In this document: piece by piece, positions 1 through 5,374 of the stretch | How positions within the stretch are numbered: position 1 is the stretch's first letter | Layout: every line of letters begins with the position of its first letter | Assembly: GCA_000436795.1 (NCBI GenBank) | Contig: HF993197.1 | Span: 1 to 5,374, forward strand | DNA from: Bacteroides sp. CAG:1076 | GTDB lineage: Bacteria > Bacteroidota > Bacteroidia > Bacteroidales > Bacteroidaceae | Length of the DNA stretch: 5,374 nucleotides | Direction of reading: 5' to 3' | Notes under the pieces: generated by a model | The model's database searches: none | What the model saw: the letters and a program-made list of their open reading frames with translations, nothing else | Told to the model about the DNA's origin: nothing | Made by a program: the position numbers and the translations under genes

Positions 1-69
1 TAATAGGAAATAATGCGTGACACAGTTTATTTTACACTACCTTTATAACGTCGAGAGGCTTCTTTGATT

Positions 70-101
70 TTTTGTACAAAAGATTTTAGTTTTTGTACAA
101 A
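70..101. promoter_or_regulatory. Tandem palindrome pair TTTGTACAAA, candidate operator
   Basis: The perfect 10-base palindrome TTTGTACAAA occurs at 71-80 and again at 92-101. The first copy extends to 12 bases (70-81). The shared direct repeat TTTTTGTACAAA covers 69-80 and 90-101. The centres are 21 bp apart, about two helical turns, so two dimers would sit on the same face of the DNA. This geometry is typical of a repressor or activator site, but no known regulator is assigned from the motif. The pair overlaps a weak plus-strand promoter-like arrangement: TTTG at 63-66, a 20-base gap, then TAGTTTTTG at 87-95, one base longer than the Bacteroides -7 consensus. It could instead control a minus-strand gene beyond the left edge, or be a chance product of AT-rich sequence. 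Confidence 0.4.
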
Positions 102-170
102 TTTTCGGAAAATGTGCCGAGGTTTTGGAAGTTATAAACTGTAGCTTTCTCGTATATAAAGAGTTTTATT

Positions 171-301
171 TGCCTTTTTGGCCCTTCACGCCCTTCACAG
201 AGCTCGTTTCTCTTTGCCTTTTTCCGATTACCTTGTTTGATATAGCGGGTTTCCTCTGCTTCAGACGGAGCAGGTGAAGGTTGTGAAAGGCTAAAAAGTT
301 A
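171..301. repeat. Long imperfect inverted repeat (28-base arms)
   Basis: The left arm 171-198 and the right arm 274-301 are reverse complements at 22 of 28 positions with no gaps, separated by 75 bases. The longest matching blocks are CCTTCAC against GTGAAGG, TTCAC against GTGAA, and TTTTT against AAAAA. The match is well above what adjacent AT-rich sequence would give, because it includes the GC-richer GTGAAGG segments. The repeat lies entirely outside coding sequence. It could be the stem of an RNA, a terminator-like structure, or the ends of a small degenerate mobile element. No flanking target duplication was seen. Confidence 0.6.
181..198. repeat. Tandem 9-base direct repeat GCCCTTCAC x2
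   Basis: GCCCTTCAC occurs twice back to back (181-189 and 190-198) inside the left arm of the inverted repeat. The right arm carries the matching but diverged reverse-complement pair (GTGAAGGTT then GTGAAAGGC, 274-291). The stem could therefore also pair out of register by one repeat unit. Confidence 0.7.
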
Positions 302-322
302 CTTTTTTGTTTTAAATAACTT
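293..322 (-). terminator. Weak terminator-like hairpin after the transporter gene
   Basis: Read on the minus strand, 17 bases after the transporter stop codon, AAGTTA (322-317) can pair with TAACTT (301-296) across a 15-base loop. The stem runs into a short T-tract (297-293). With only six mostly A-T pairs and a large loop it would be a poor intrinsic terminator. It is listed because no stronger candidate follows this transcription unit before the left edge. The same bases also take part in the larger inverted repeat, so the two structures are mutually exclusive. Confidence 0.25.
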
Positions 323-338
323 GCAGGAGAGTAAGGTA

Positions 339-1229
339 TTATCGTTTGGTTTTGGCAATCATGAAAGTTATGGCGGCTATAGAGAGCAGGATACCCACAA
401 TGATATTTGTTGTAAGAGCTTCCCCAAAAACAATCGTACCGATAAGAATGGCCGTAACGGGTTCGAAGACACCAAGGACAGAAGCTTTGGTGGCTCCGAT
501 ATTTCGTGTCGCTATGGCCAGCGTGGCTGTAGAAACTACGGTAGGAAGGAGGGCAAGGCCAACCAGATTCAACCATGCCATGTTGTGCTCAATTCCTGCT
601 GTAATATCAATATCCGATAGGATGATTTTTCCCAGAAAGATAATAGCACCTACCGTCAGCGCATAGAATGTCAGCAGGCTGTTTGATATGGAGCTGATAA
701 CTTTACTCCGGTTGATGATGACGATAAACAGTGCATAGACTAAGGCTGAGCCAAGAGAAAGAATGACACCTGTCGGGCTGATGGTTTGGGTGGAGTCACT
801 TTGCGTCATAATGACGACGCCTGCAAAGGTCAGGATAATAGAAAGCCAGACTGGCCAGGAGGGAACGACTCGCAAGAAGACCATGATAATAGCTACAAGT
901 ACCGGATAAAGAAATATGATTGTGGTTGCAAGTCCCGAGGCGATATAGTTGTATGCTTCGAACAAAAATATGCTGCTTGATGTATAAAGTAGTCCGAGGA
1001 TAAGCAATACTCCGGCTTGCTTCCACGAAATTTTAAAACTTTGTTTGCTTATTAAAAGAAAGGCGCCTAAGAATAATACGGCGATGGCATAACGGAAGAA
1101 AAGAATGGATTCGATTGCTGCTCCGTCTTTCATTAATGGGACACCGAACAAGGGATTCAGACCATAAGTTATGCCAGTGATTATTCCGGCTGGGTAACCG
1201 ATTATTGCGTTTCTGCTGATATTTTTCAT
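339..1229 (-). CDS. EamA-family (DMT superfamily) inner-membrane transporter
   Basis: This is a 296-residue, very hydrophobic protein with about ten predicted membrane helices (roughly residues 8-27, 38-60, 69-89, 97-117, 123-141, 152-173, 181-204, 218-240, 246-268, 272-292). That is the usual length and layout of a two-domain EamA carrier. The two halves are an internal duplication. Each has the family pattern of a Pro-containing fourth helix: FLYPVLVA at 106-113 in the first half and FEPVTAILIG at 255-264, followed by FGE (268-270), in the second. Family members export metabolites such as amino acids or move nucleotide sugars and other small solutes; the substrate here cannot be told from sequence. 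The start is supported by a short charged N-terminus just before helix 1. It lies 54 bases after the YifB/ComM gene with no visible promoter between, so it is probably the last gene of the same transcription unit. Confidence 0.92.
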   Translation of the reverse strand: MKNISRNAIIGYPAGIITGITYGLNPLFGVPLMKDGAAIESILFFRYAIAVLFLGAFLLISKQSFKISWKQAGVLLILGLLYTSSSIFLFEAYNYIASGLATTIIFLYPVLVAIIMVFLRVVPSWPVWLSIILTFAGVVIMTQSDSTQTISPTGVILSLGSALVYALFIVIINRSKVISSISNSLLTFYALTVGAIIFLGKIILSDIDITAGIEHNMAWLNLVGLALLPTVVSTATLAIATRNIGATKASVLGVFEPVTAILIGTIVFGEALTTNIIVGILLSIAAITFMIAKTKR

Positions 1230-1283
1230 CTTGGTTGCTATATTAATCGCTTGATATTGGAGTTTAAAATCGTTTGTGTCTGT

Positions 1284-2822
1284 TCATCCAGCCCAGTTCT
1301 CGCGGTCAAGATTACGGTAGCTTATCGCTTCAGCCAGATGATGGGGGAGTATCTGTGCTGAGTCTTCCAGATCGGCAATGGTTCTCGATACCTTCAGGAT
1401 GCGATCGTATGCACGTGCTGAAAGGTGAAAACGTTCCATAGCGTTACGAAGCAATGCAAGTCCTTTTTCATCGGGCAGTGCATACTGATGCAGTAGGCGT
1501 GATGACATTTGGGCATTGCAGTGAACTCCCGGATCGTTGGCAAATCGGTTGGCTTGTATTTGTCTTGCCCGAATAACTCGCTCGCGTATGGCTGCACTTG
1601 GTTCGCCGTTAGTGCGCTCGGACAGTTTTTCGAAGGGTACAGGTACAATTTCTATTTGTATATCGATGCGGTCGAGTAATGGACCGGATATCTTGTTCAA
1701 ATATCGTTGTACTTGTCCGGGACTGCAAACGCAATGGCGGGTAGGATGATTATAATAACCACACGGACAAGGATTCATGGAAGCTATGAGTGTAAAGCTG
1801 GCAGGATATTCTAATGTATACTTGGAACGTGAAATGGTTATACGGCGGTCTTCAAGTGGCTGGCGAAGTACTTCAAGTACACTTCGGTTAAATTCCGGCA
1901 GTTCATCGAGGAAAAGTACGCCATTGTGTGCCAGACTGATTTCTCCCGGTTGGGGAGTGCTGCCTCCCCCTACCATGGCTACTTGTGAGATGGTATGATG
2001 TGGACTCCGGAAGGGGCGTACGGCTATCAGTGAGGATTCTTTTCCCAGTTTTCCGGCAACAGAGTGTATTTTGGTCGTTTCCAGACTTTCGGCGAGTGTC
2101 AATGGGGGTAGTATGCTGGGAAGACACTTTGCCATCATCGATTTTCCACTGCCGGGCGCTCCTATCATAATAAGGTTGTGTCCTCCGGCTGCTGCAACTT
2201 CGAGGGCACGTTTTACGCTTTCTTGTCCTTTTACGTCGGCAAAGTCGAACGGAAAATTAGTCTGGCTCCGATAGAATTCTTCGCGAGTGTTGACGATTGT
2301 GGGTTCCAGTATACGGTTGCCGTTGAAAAATTCAATGACTTCGGTTATATTTTCTACTCCCAAAACTTTCAGATTGTTTACGACGGCTGCCTCACGAGCA
2401 TTCTGCTTAGGAAGGATTAATCCTTCTAACCCTTGCTGACGGGCACAGATGGCAATCGGAAGTGCTCCTTTAATTGGCTGTAAGTTGCCATCCAGACCCA
2501 GTTCTCCAATAATAAGGTATCGGTTCAGCTTTTCAGATGCAACAGTTCCGGTGGCAGCCAGTATCCCGATGGCAAGTGGTAAGTCGTATGATGAACCTTC
2601 TTTTCGGACATCAGCTGGCGCCATATTTACCACTATCTGGCAGGTAGGAAACTTGTAGCCATTTACCTGCAAAGCCGACATTATACGTTCATGGCTTTCT
2701 TTAACAGCCGAATCGGGGAGTCCTACCAAAAAGAATTTTATGCCGCGTGAGCTGTTTACTTCGATGGTTACGATAGTGGCGTCAATACCTTGTACGGCTG
2801 CGCCGAATAGCTTGGTTAACAT
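1284..2822 (-). CDS. comM: YifB/ComM-family AAA+ ATPase (Mg-chelatase-like)
   Basis: This 512-residue full-length member of the YifB/ComM family starts at its typical N-terminus (MLTKLFGAAVQGIDA). Residues 1-170 form the Lon-S5-like ChlI domain (VGLPDSAVKES at 33-43, NMAPADVRKEGSSYDLPLA at 66-84). The central AAA+ domain has Walker A GAPGSGKS (221-228, bases 2139-2162), Walker B VLFLDELPE (302-310), a sensor-1 Asn in SMNPCPCG (N350) and an arginine-finger region SGPLLDRIDI (379-388). The C-terminal Mg-chelatase_C domain fills about 400-510. Four cysteines (352, 354, 364, 366) form the CPC-x9-CxC cluster seen in many family members, possibly a metal site. In Vibrio and Acinetobacter, ComM is a hexameric helicase that promotes branch migration during natural transformation; whether that holds here is inference. 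It lies 13 bases after the lipoprotein gene, so the two are probably cotranscribed. All key residues are present. Confidence 0.95.
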   Translation of the reverse strand: MLTKLFGAAVQGIDATIVTIEVNSSRGIKFFLVGLPDSAVKESHERIMSALQVNGYKFPTCQIVVNMAPADVRKEGSSYDLPLAIGILAATGTVASEKLNRYLIIGELGLDGNLQPIKGALPIAICARQQGLEGLILPKQNAREAAVVNNLKVLGVENITEVIEFFNGNRILEPTIVNTREEFYRSQTNFPFDFADVKGQESVKRALEVAAAGGHNLIMIGAPGSGKSMMAKCLPSILPPLTLAESLETTKIHSVAGKLGKESSLIAVRPFRSPHHTISQVAMVGGGSTPQPGEISLAHNGVLFLDELPEFNRSVLEVLRQPLEDRRITISRSKYTLEYPASFTLIASMNPCPCGYYNHPTRHCVCSPGQVQRYLNKISGPLLDRIDIQIEIVPVPFEKLSERTNGEPSAAIRERVIRARQIQANRFANDPGVHCNAQMSSRLLHQYALPDEKGLALLRNAMERFHLSARAYDRILKVSRTIADLEDSAQILPHHLAEAISYRNLDRENWAG

Positions 2823-2835
2823 GAAGGTGTAATTT

Positions 2836-3852
2836 TTATTTCTTCTCTTCTTGAGTGAGTTGCTTTACTTTTGTATATAGGGTAGTGCCATATAAATCTT
2901 TGTCAATGACTTTTCGGTTACGGTCTACTAAAATGTTGGTCGGTAACTTATAGATATTGTTTTGTTTGACAACTTGGTTGCCCCATCCTTTATAGTCGCA
3001 TATTTCGAGCCATTGTTTGCTGTCGTCTTTGCATGCATCGAGCCATTTCTCTTTTTCATAGTCGAGAGAAATATTGAGGACTCTGAATTTGTCTTCCGGA
3101 AGTTTCTTGACCATTTCGGCAAGAGAGTCGCGGACTGTTATACTTTTTTTATCCCAGCTGGCCCAAAAGTTCAGCAATGTATAGCTGTTTTCTACTGAAC
3201 TACTCCAGGTGATGTACTTTCCATTTCTGTCTTTGCAAGAAAAATAGGCAAGATATTTTTCGTCTCGTTCATTCTTGTTTTTCGGAGGAATTGATTTCAA
3301 TACGACGCCCAGAATACGGCTGTCCTTTACGCTTCCTTCCAGTGGGTCTATCAGGTTGCGGATTTTTTCAATGTCTGGTTGAGGAACTTGTACGAAATAT
3401 TCGTTGATAAGATATGCCGAAATGAATGATTGAGGATGGAGTGTGATAAACTCCTCTGCTTTTTTTGATACAGCAGTGTGGTCATCCTTGATGCTTTGTA
3501 TACTTTCGAGGAATTTGCCATATTCTCCATTCTCACCGTCACCGCTGATTATCGGACTTTCAAAGGAGCCTGTTAAGGTCATATGCAAGGTCTTATCGGC
3601 AACAACAGGTATTGTCTTGCCGTTATTTGGAGATACCAGGCGGAATAATGTCAGTGTATCAGGCGCGAATGTATAAGTAAATTTTCCGTCTTTAGGAACG
3701 ATTGTATCAAGTTTGGAAACAGGGTCATCGTATACTACCAGAATTTCGTCGGAAGTATAATCTTTAAGCTCTGCCTGCAAGACAAATTCGGGTTTCTTTT
3801 TGCAGGAAATCAAGCTGGTTATTACTAAGAGTAGAAATAATATTTTTCTCAT
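2836..3852 (-). CDS. DUF4369/thioredoxin-fold lipoprotein lacking CxxC
   Basis: A 338-residue predicted lipoprotein starts at the ATG at 3852. Its signal is a classic type II peptide: MRK, a hydrophobic core, and lipobox LISC with the acylated Cys at 17. An in-frame ATG at 3882 would add ten residues (MYFRRKENGN) that spoil the signal peptide and are encoded by a promoter -7 box, so it is rejected. Residues 21-115 resemble DUF4369: a beta-rich domain with DGKFTYTF (55-62) and GDGENGEYGKF (104-114). A helical linker follows, then a thioredoxin/TlpA-like domain at about 208-332 with LLNFWASW (226-233), KFRVLNISLD (255-264) and the cis-Pro segment YKLPTNILVD (301-310, Pro304). The usual CGPC after FWASW is DKKS (234-237), so this fold should have no thiol-disulfide activity. 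It may bind a partner or keep a structural role. Envelope location is predicted; substrate and partner are unknown. Confidence 0.88.
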   Translation of the reverse strand: MRKILFLLLVITSLISCKKKPEFVLQAELKDYTSDEILVVYDDPVSKLDTIVPKDGKFTYTFAPDTLTLFRLVSPNNGKTIPVVADKTLHMTLTGSFESPIISGDGENGEYGKFLESIQSIKDDHTAVSKKAEEFITLHPQSFISAYLINEYFVQVPQPDIEKIRNLIDPLEGSVKDSRILGVVLKSIPPKNKNERDEKYLAYFSCKDRNGKYITWSSSVENSYTLLNFWASWDKKSITVRDSLAEMVKKLPEDKFRVLNISLDYEKEKWLDACKDDSKQWLEICDYKGWGNQVVKQNNIYKLPTNILVDRNRKVIDKDLYGTTLYTKVKQLTQEEKK

Positions 3853-3870
3853 GTTTCCGTTTTCTTTTCT

Positions 3871-3902
3871 GCGAAAGTACATAATTTATTTGTAATAAAA
3901 AA
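3871..3902 (-). promoter_or_regulatory. Bacteroides-type promoter for the lipoprotein-comM unit
   Basis: On the minus strand TACTTTCGC (3879-3871) differs by one base from the Bacteroides -7 consensus TAnnTTTG plus a pyrimidine. At the expected 19-base spacing upstream lies TTTT (3902-3899), a three-of-four match to the -33 TTTG box. Transcription would start near 3865, leaving a leader of about 12 bases before the ATG at 3852. The -33 position falls in the T-tract of the upstream gene's terminator. The -7 box covers the codons of the alternative upstream start, which argues against that start. Confidence 0.55.
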
Positions 3903-3934
3903 GCCGGAATACAATGGAATGTATTCCGGCTTTT
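3897..3934 (-). terminator. Rho-independent terminator of the TPR gene
   Basis: An 11-bp perfect stem, GCCGGAATACA (3903-3913) with TGTATTCCGGC (3920-3930), has a 6-base loop and is extended by four A-T pairs (3899-3902 with 3931-3934). Read on the minus strand the stem is followed by six T residues (3902-3897). It begins 22 bases after the TPR gene's stop codon, so it should end that transcript. The A/T flanks are nearly symmetric, so it could also stop plus-strand transcription weakly, but no plus-strand gene precedes it. Confidence 0.92.
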
Positions 3935-3955
3935 CAAAAGATATGATAAAATCAA

Positions 3956-5374
3956 TTATTTGATTTCGTTTGCATATTTAGCAAATTCACGGTCATTCTG
4001 AGCTTTTGCAGCCAGAGTTGCATCTTTCTGAGCAACCTTAGCCATGCTAGTCTTGACCAAGTCTGCATTGTTTGTTCTTGCACCAACGATAGCCATCAGG
4101 TAGTCAGTGTAAGCATCAGGATTCTGAACTGCATTCAAAGTATTTTTAGCTTTGTTGTAGTCTTTAGCCAGAATCTGAGCCAAAGCAGCAGAGTTAGTCT
4201 TAGTATCACCGAATGCTTGTACGGCACGGTCGTACTGACCTTGTTTGATATACAAGTTACCCAGAGCTTCGTTAGCAGTGTTAGCACCAGTTGACTTGCT
4301 CAAGTAAGTTTCAGCGTTAGCAACGTTACCCTTAACCATTTCGATGTAACCAAGGTTAGTGTTAACTTCAGGAGCGTTAGCATTCTTGCTAGCAGCTTGT
4401 TTGAAGTAGTTTTCTGCAGTTGTAAAGTCACGGTTAGCGTAAGCCATCATACCCAGATTGTTGTATGCACGGAAATCGTTAGGATACAATTCTGTAGTTT
4501 TCTTGTAGATAGCTTCCTGACGAGCTTTATCGTTTGTCAGAGTTGCAGCGTACAGCAATTCGTCTACGCTCAATACCTTAGCATCTGTATCAAATGCTTC
4601 GTTGATTTCTTCATCGCTACGACCGATAACATCATAGTTTGCAGTCAAGCGAGCACGACGCAACTGAGGAAGAATTTCGTCAGCCAAAGTCTTGTAAACT
4701 GAAGAAATGTTCTTGATTTCAGTTTCACGCTGTTCTGGATCGTTGTACATAGAAAGAACACGCAAGATCAGGTCTTTATCCTGGATATTTGATTTAGAAA
4801 CCAATTCCTGGAAACCTTCCCAGTCCTGAGCAGTGTATTTAGCATCTACTGTAGTTTCGATCTTACCTTTCTTCAATTCTTTATTCAAATACTTTTCAGT
4901 ATTGTTCTGACGATTTTCAGCCAAAGTAGTATTCAGCTTAACACCACCATCAGGAGAAGCATAAGCAGAGATTTCGATATTGTTCAGTTTGTAGTTCTTA
5001 GTATCACCGGCAACAGTTACAACCTGTTTGTTGAAGTCTTTCAAGCCTTCAGACTTCAGTTCGCTTGCACGAAGGTTAGCCTGCTGGATCAAGAACATAA
5101 TCTGAGCTTCTTTAGCCTGCTTGATAATACGCTGGAAAGCATCCGGAGCCAAAGCTGCGTTAGCTGAGTTTACTGTAGGAAGTTCTGAAGTAGCGATTAC
5201 ACCATCAGCGATCTTTACAGAAGGAATAGTGTATTCTTTTTTACCTTTCTTGATTTTGAAATCAAGGTACAATTCAGATTTAGCCATTTCAGGAACATAG
5301 TCGAAAGAGGCTTTCATTGTATAAGTACCACCAGTCTTGTAAGAGATTGTCTGGTCGTTACCTTGTACTTTTTC
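3956..5374 (-). CDS. OmpA-like/TPR envelope protein, 5' end beyond window
   Basis: The reading frame stays open to the right edge, adding 19 codons (starting EKVQGNDQTISY) before the first in-window Met at 5317, so that Met is internal and the true start and any signal peptide are outside. 472 codons are visible. Numbering from the Met at 5317: residues 1-50 are beta-rich; 112-146 match the OmpA C-terminal pattern (NIEISAYASPDGG, then N129, LAENR with R136, KYLNK), which binds peptidoglycan in OmpA-type proteins. Residues 282-315 and 316-349 are two good TPR units (AYNNLGMMAYANRDFTTAE; VNTNLGYIEMVKGNVANAE), followed by one or two weaker units to about 395 (ALGNLYIKQGQYDRAVQAF). The protein is probably periplasmic or outer-membrane attached, with a cell-wall or assembly-scaffold role; exact function is unknown. 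Codon use is strongly skewed to AAC, GGT, GCT, GTT and CGT, unlike the neighbours, suggesting high expression. Confidence 0.85.
   Translation of the reverse strand, partial: EKVQGNDQTISYKTGGTYTMKASFDYVPEMAKSELYLDFKIKKGKKEYTIPSVKIADGVIATSELPTVNSANAALAPDAFQRIIKQAKEAQIMFLIQQANLRASELKSEGLKDFNKQVVTVAGDTKNYKLNNIEISAYASPDGGVKLNTTLAENRQNNTEKYLNKELKKGKIETTVDAKYTAQDWEGFQELVSKSNIQDKDLILRVLSMYNDPEQRETEIKNISSVYKTLADEILPQLRRARLTANYDVIGRSDEEINEAFDTDAKVLSVDELLYAATLTNDKARQEAIYKKTTELYPNDFRAYNNLGMMAYANRDFTTAENYFKQAASKNANAPEVNTNLGYIEMVKGNVANAETYLSKSTGANTANEALGNLYIKQGQYDRAVQAFGDTKTNSAALAQILAKDYNKAKNTLNAVQNPDAYTDYLMAIVGARTNNADLVKTSMAKVAQKDATLAAKAQNDREFAKYANEIK

Larger units (their letters stand above)
103..313 (+). 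ncRNA. Candidate structured small RNA, plus strand
   Basis: This is inferred from structure only; both ends are approximate. Arms 171-198 and 274-301 can pair over 28 positions. On the plus strand this gives 22 Watson-Crick pairs and 3 G-U pairs. On the minus strand only one of the six mismatches becomes a wobble. A second hairpin abuts the right arm: CTGCTTC (256-262), loop AGAC, GGAGCAG (267-273), with 7 pairs including one U-G that would be a C-A mismatch on the other strand. The right arm is followed by CTTTTTTGTTTT (302-313), resembling the U-tract of an intrinsic terminator. A weak promoter-like TTTG/TAGTTTTTG pair lies at 63-95. Together these fit a roughly 200-base transcript. No Rfam family was recognised; a 6S-like long hairpin is possible but unsupported. 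It could instead be a decayed repeat. Confidence 0.25.
1..338. other. Non-coding region downstream of the EamA transporter gene
   Basis: No credible protein gene is seen here on either strand. The longest open frames only extend antisense or out-of-frame reading of the neighbouring transporter gene, and the first ATG on the plus strand (13) gives only 11 codons. The stretch is AT-rich. It holds a pair of identical palindromes (71-80 and 92-101), a long imperfect inverted repeat (171-301), a tandem 9-base repeat (181-198), and a T-rich tract (303-313). The left edge may be the upstream region of a gene outside the window, whose direction cannot be seen. No tRNA-like cloverleaf was recognised. 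Confidence 0.7.

Noticed and set aside
38..45. TACCTTTA as a plus-strand -7 box
   Set aside because: It lacks the final G of the consensus and no TTTG lies 19-21 bases upstream.
13..48. Short plus-strand open frame of 11 codons at the left edge
   Set aside because: Too short, no ribosome binding signal, and no convincing promoter; it could only be a chance frame.
171..301. Inverted repeat as the terminal repeats of a MITE or insertion sequence
   Set aside because: No flanking target-site duplication and no transposase remnant; the arms are separated by only 75 bases and an internal hairpin abuts one arm, which suits an RNA fold better. Not fully excluded.
166..576. 136-codon open frame on the minus strand
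   Set aside because: Most of it overlaps the EamA transporter gene in another frame; the predicted protein is of low-complexity, Ser/His/Tyr-rich composition with no domain, and its tail only reads through the inverted-repeat region.
346..666. Plus-strand open frame antisense to the transporter
   Set aside because: It is the mirror of a hydrophobic coding sequence, has no recognisable domain, and lies within a clearly supported gene.
3853..3882. Upstream ATG start for the lipoprotein gene
   Set aside because: The added ten residues are charged and precede an ideal lipoprotein signal peptide, and their codons form the promoter -7 box, so translation from here is unlikely.
4397..4702. 101-codon plus-strand open frame antisense to the TPR gene
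   Set aside because: It is Cys/Ser/Val-rich, has no upstream promoter, and is explained by the strong codon bias of the TPR gene, which removes stop codons from the opposite strand.

Overview
The window looks like a chromosomal segment of a Bacteroides-type organism (order Bacteroidales). The evidence is moderate-to-low GC, a TACTTTCGC -7 box close to the Bacteroides consensus TAnnTTTG, no strong Shine-Dalgarno sequences, and a short lipoprotein of the DUF4369/thioredoxin-like type common in that group. Species cannot be fixed from the sequence alone. All four protein genes lie on the minus strand, so the biological order runs from the right edge to the left.

Right end (3956-5374): the 3' part of a gene for an envelope protein with an OmpA-C-like motif followed by tetratricopeptide repeats. 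Its start is beyond the window. Its codon use is strongly biased, unlike its neighbours, which suggests high expression. It ends in a clear intrinsic terminator (3897-3934).

Middle (339-3852): a likely three-gene transcription unit. A promoter lies almost directly after the terminator. It is followed by a DUF4369/thioredoxin-fold lipoprotein whose CxxC site is replaced by DKKS, then 13 bases later by a complete YifB/ComM-family AAA+ ATPase, then 54 bases later by a ten-helix EamA/DMT-family transporter. The spacing suggests cotranscription. No shared pathway is evident: the unit pairs an envelope protein, a DNA-processing ATPase and a small-molecule exporter.

Left end (1-338): no credible protein gene. 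It holds two copies of the palindrome TTTGTACAAA exactly 21 bp apart, and a long imperfect inverted repeat (arms 171-198 and 274-301) followed on the plus strand by a T-rich tract. The base-pairing asymmetry (G-U wobbles on one strand, A-C mismatches on the other) favours a plus-strand structured RNA. This is the most unusual part of the window, but it remains a hypothesis. No mobile element, CRISPR array, tRNA or rRNA was seen.
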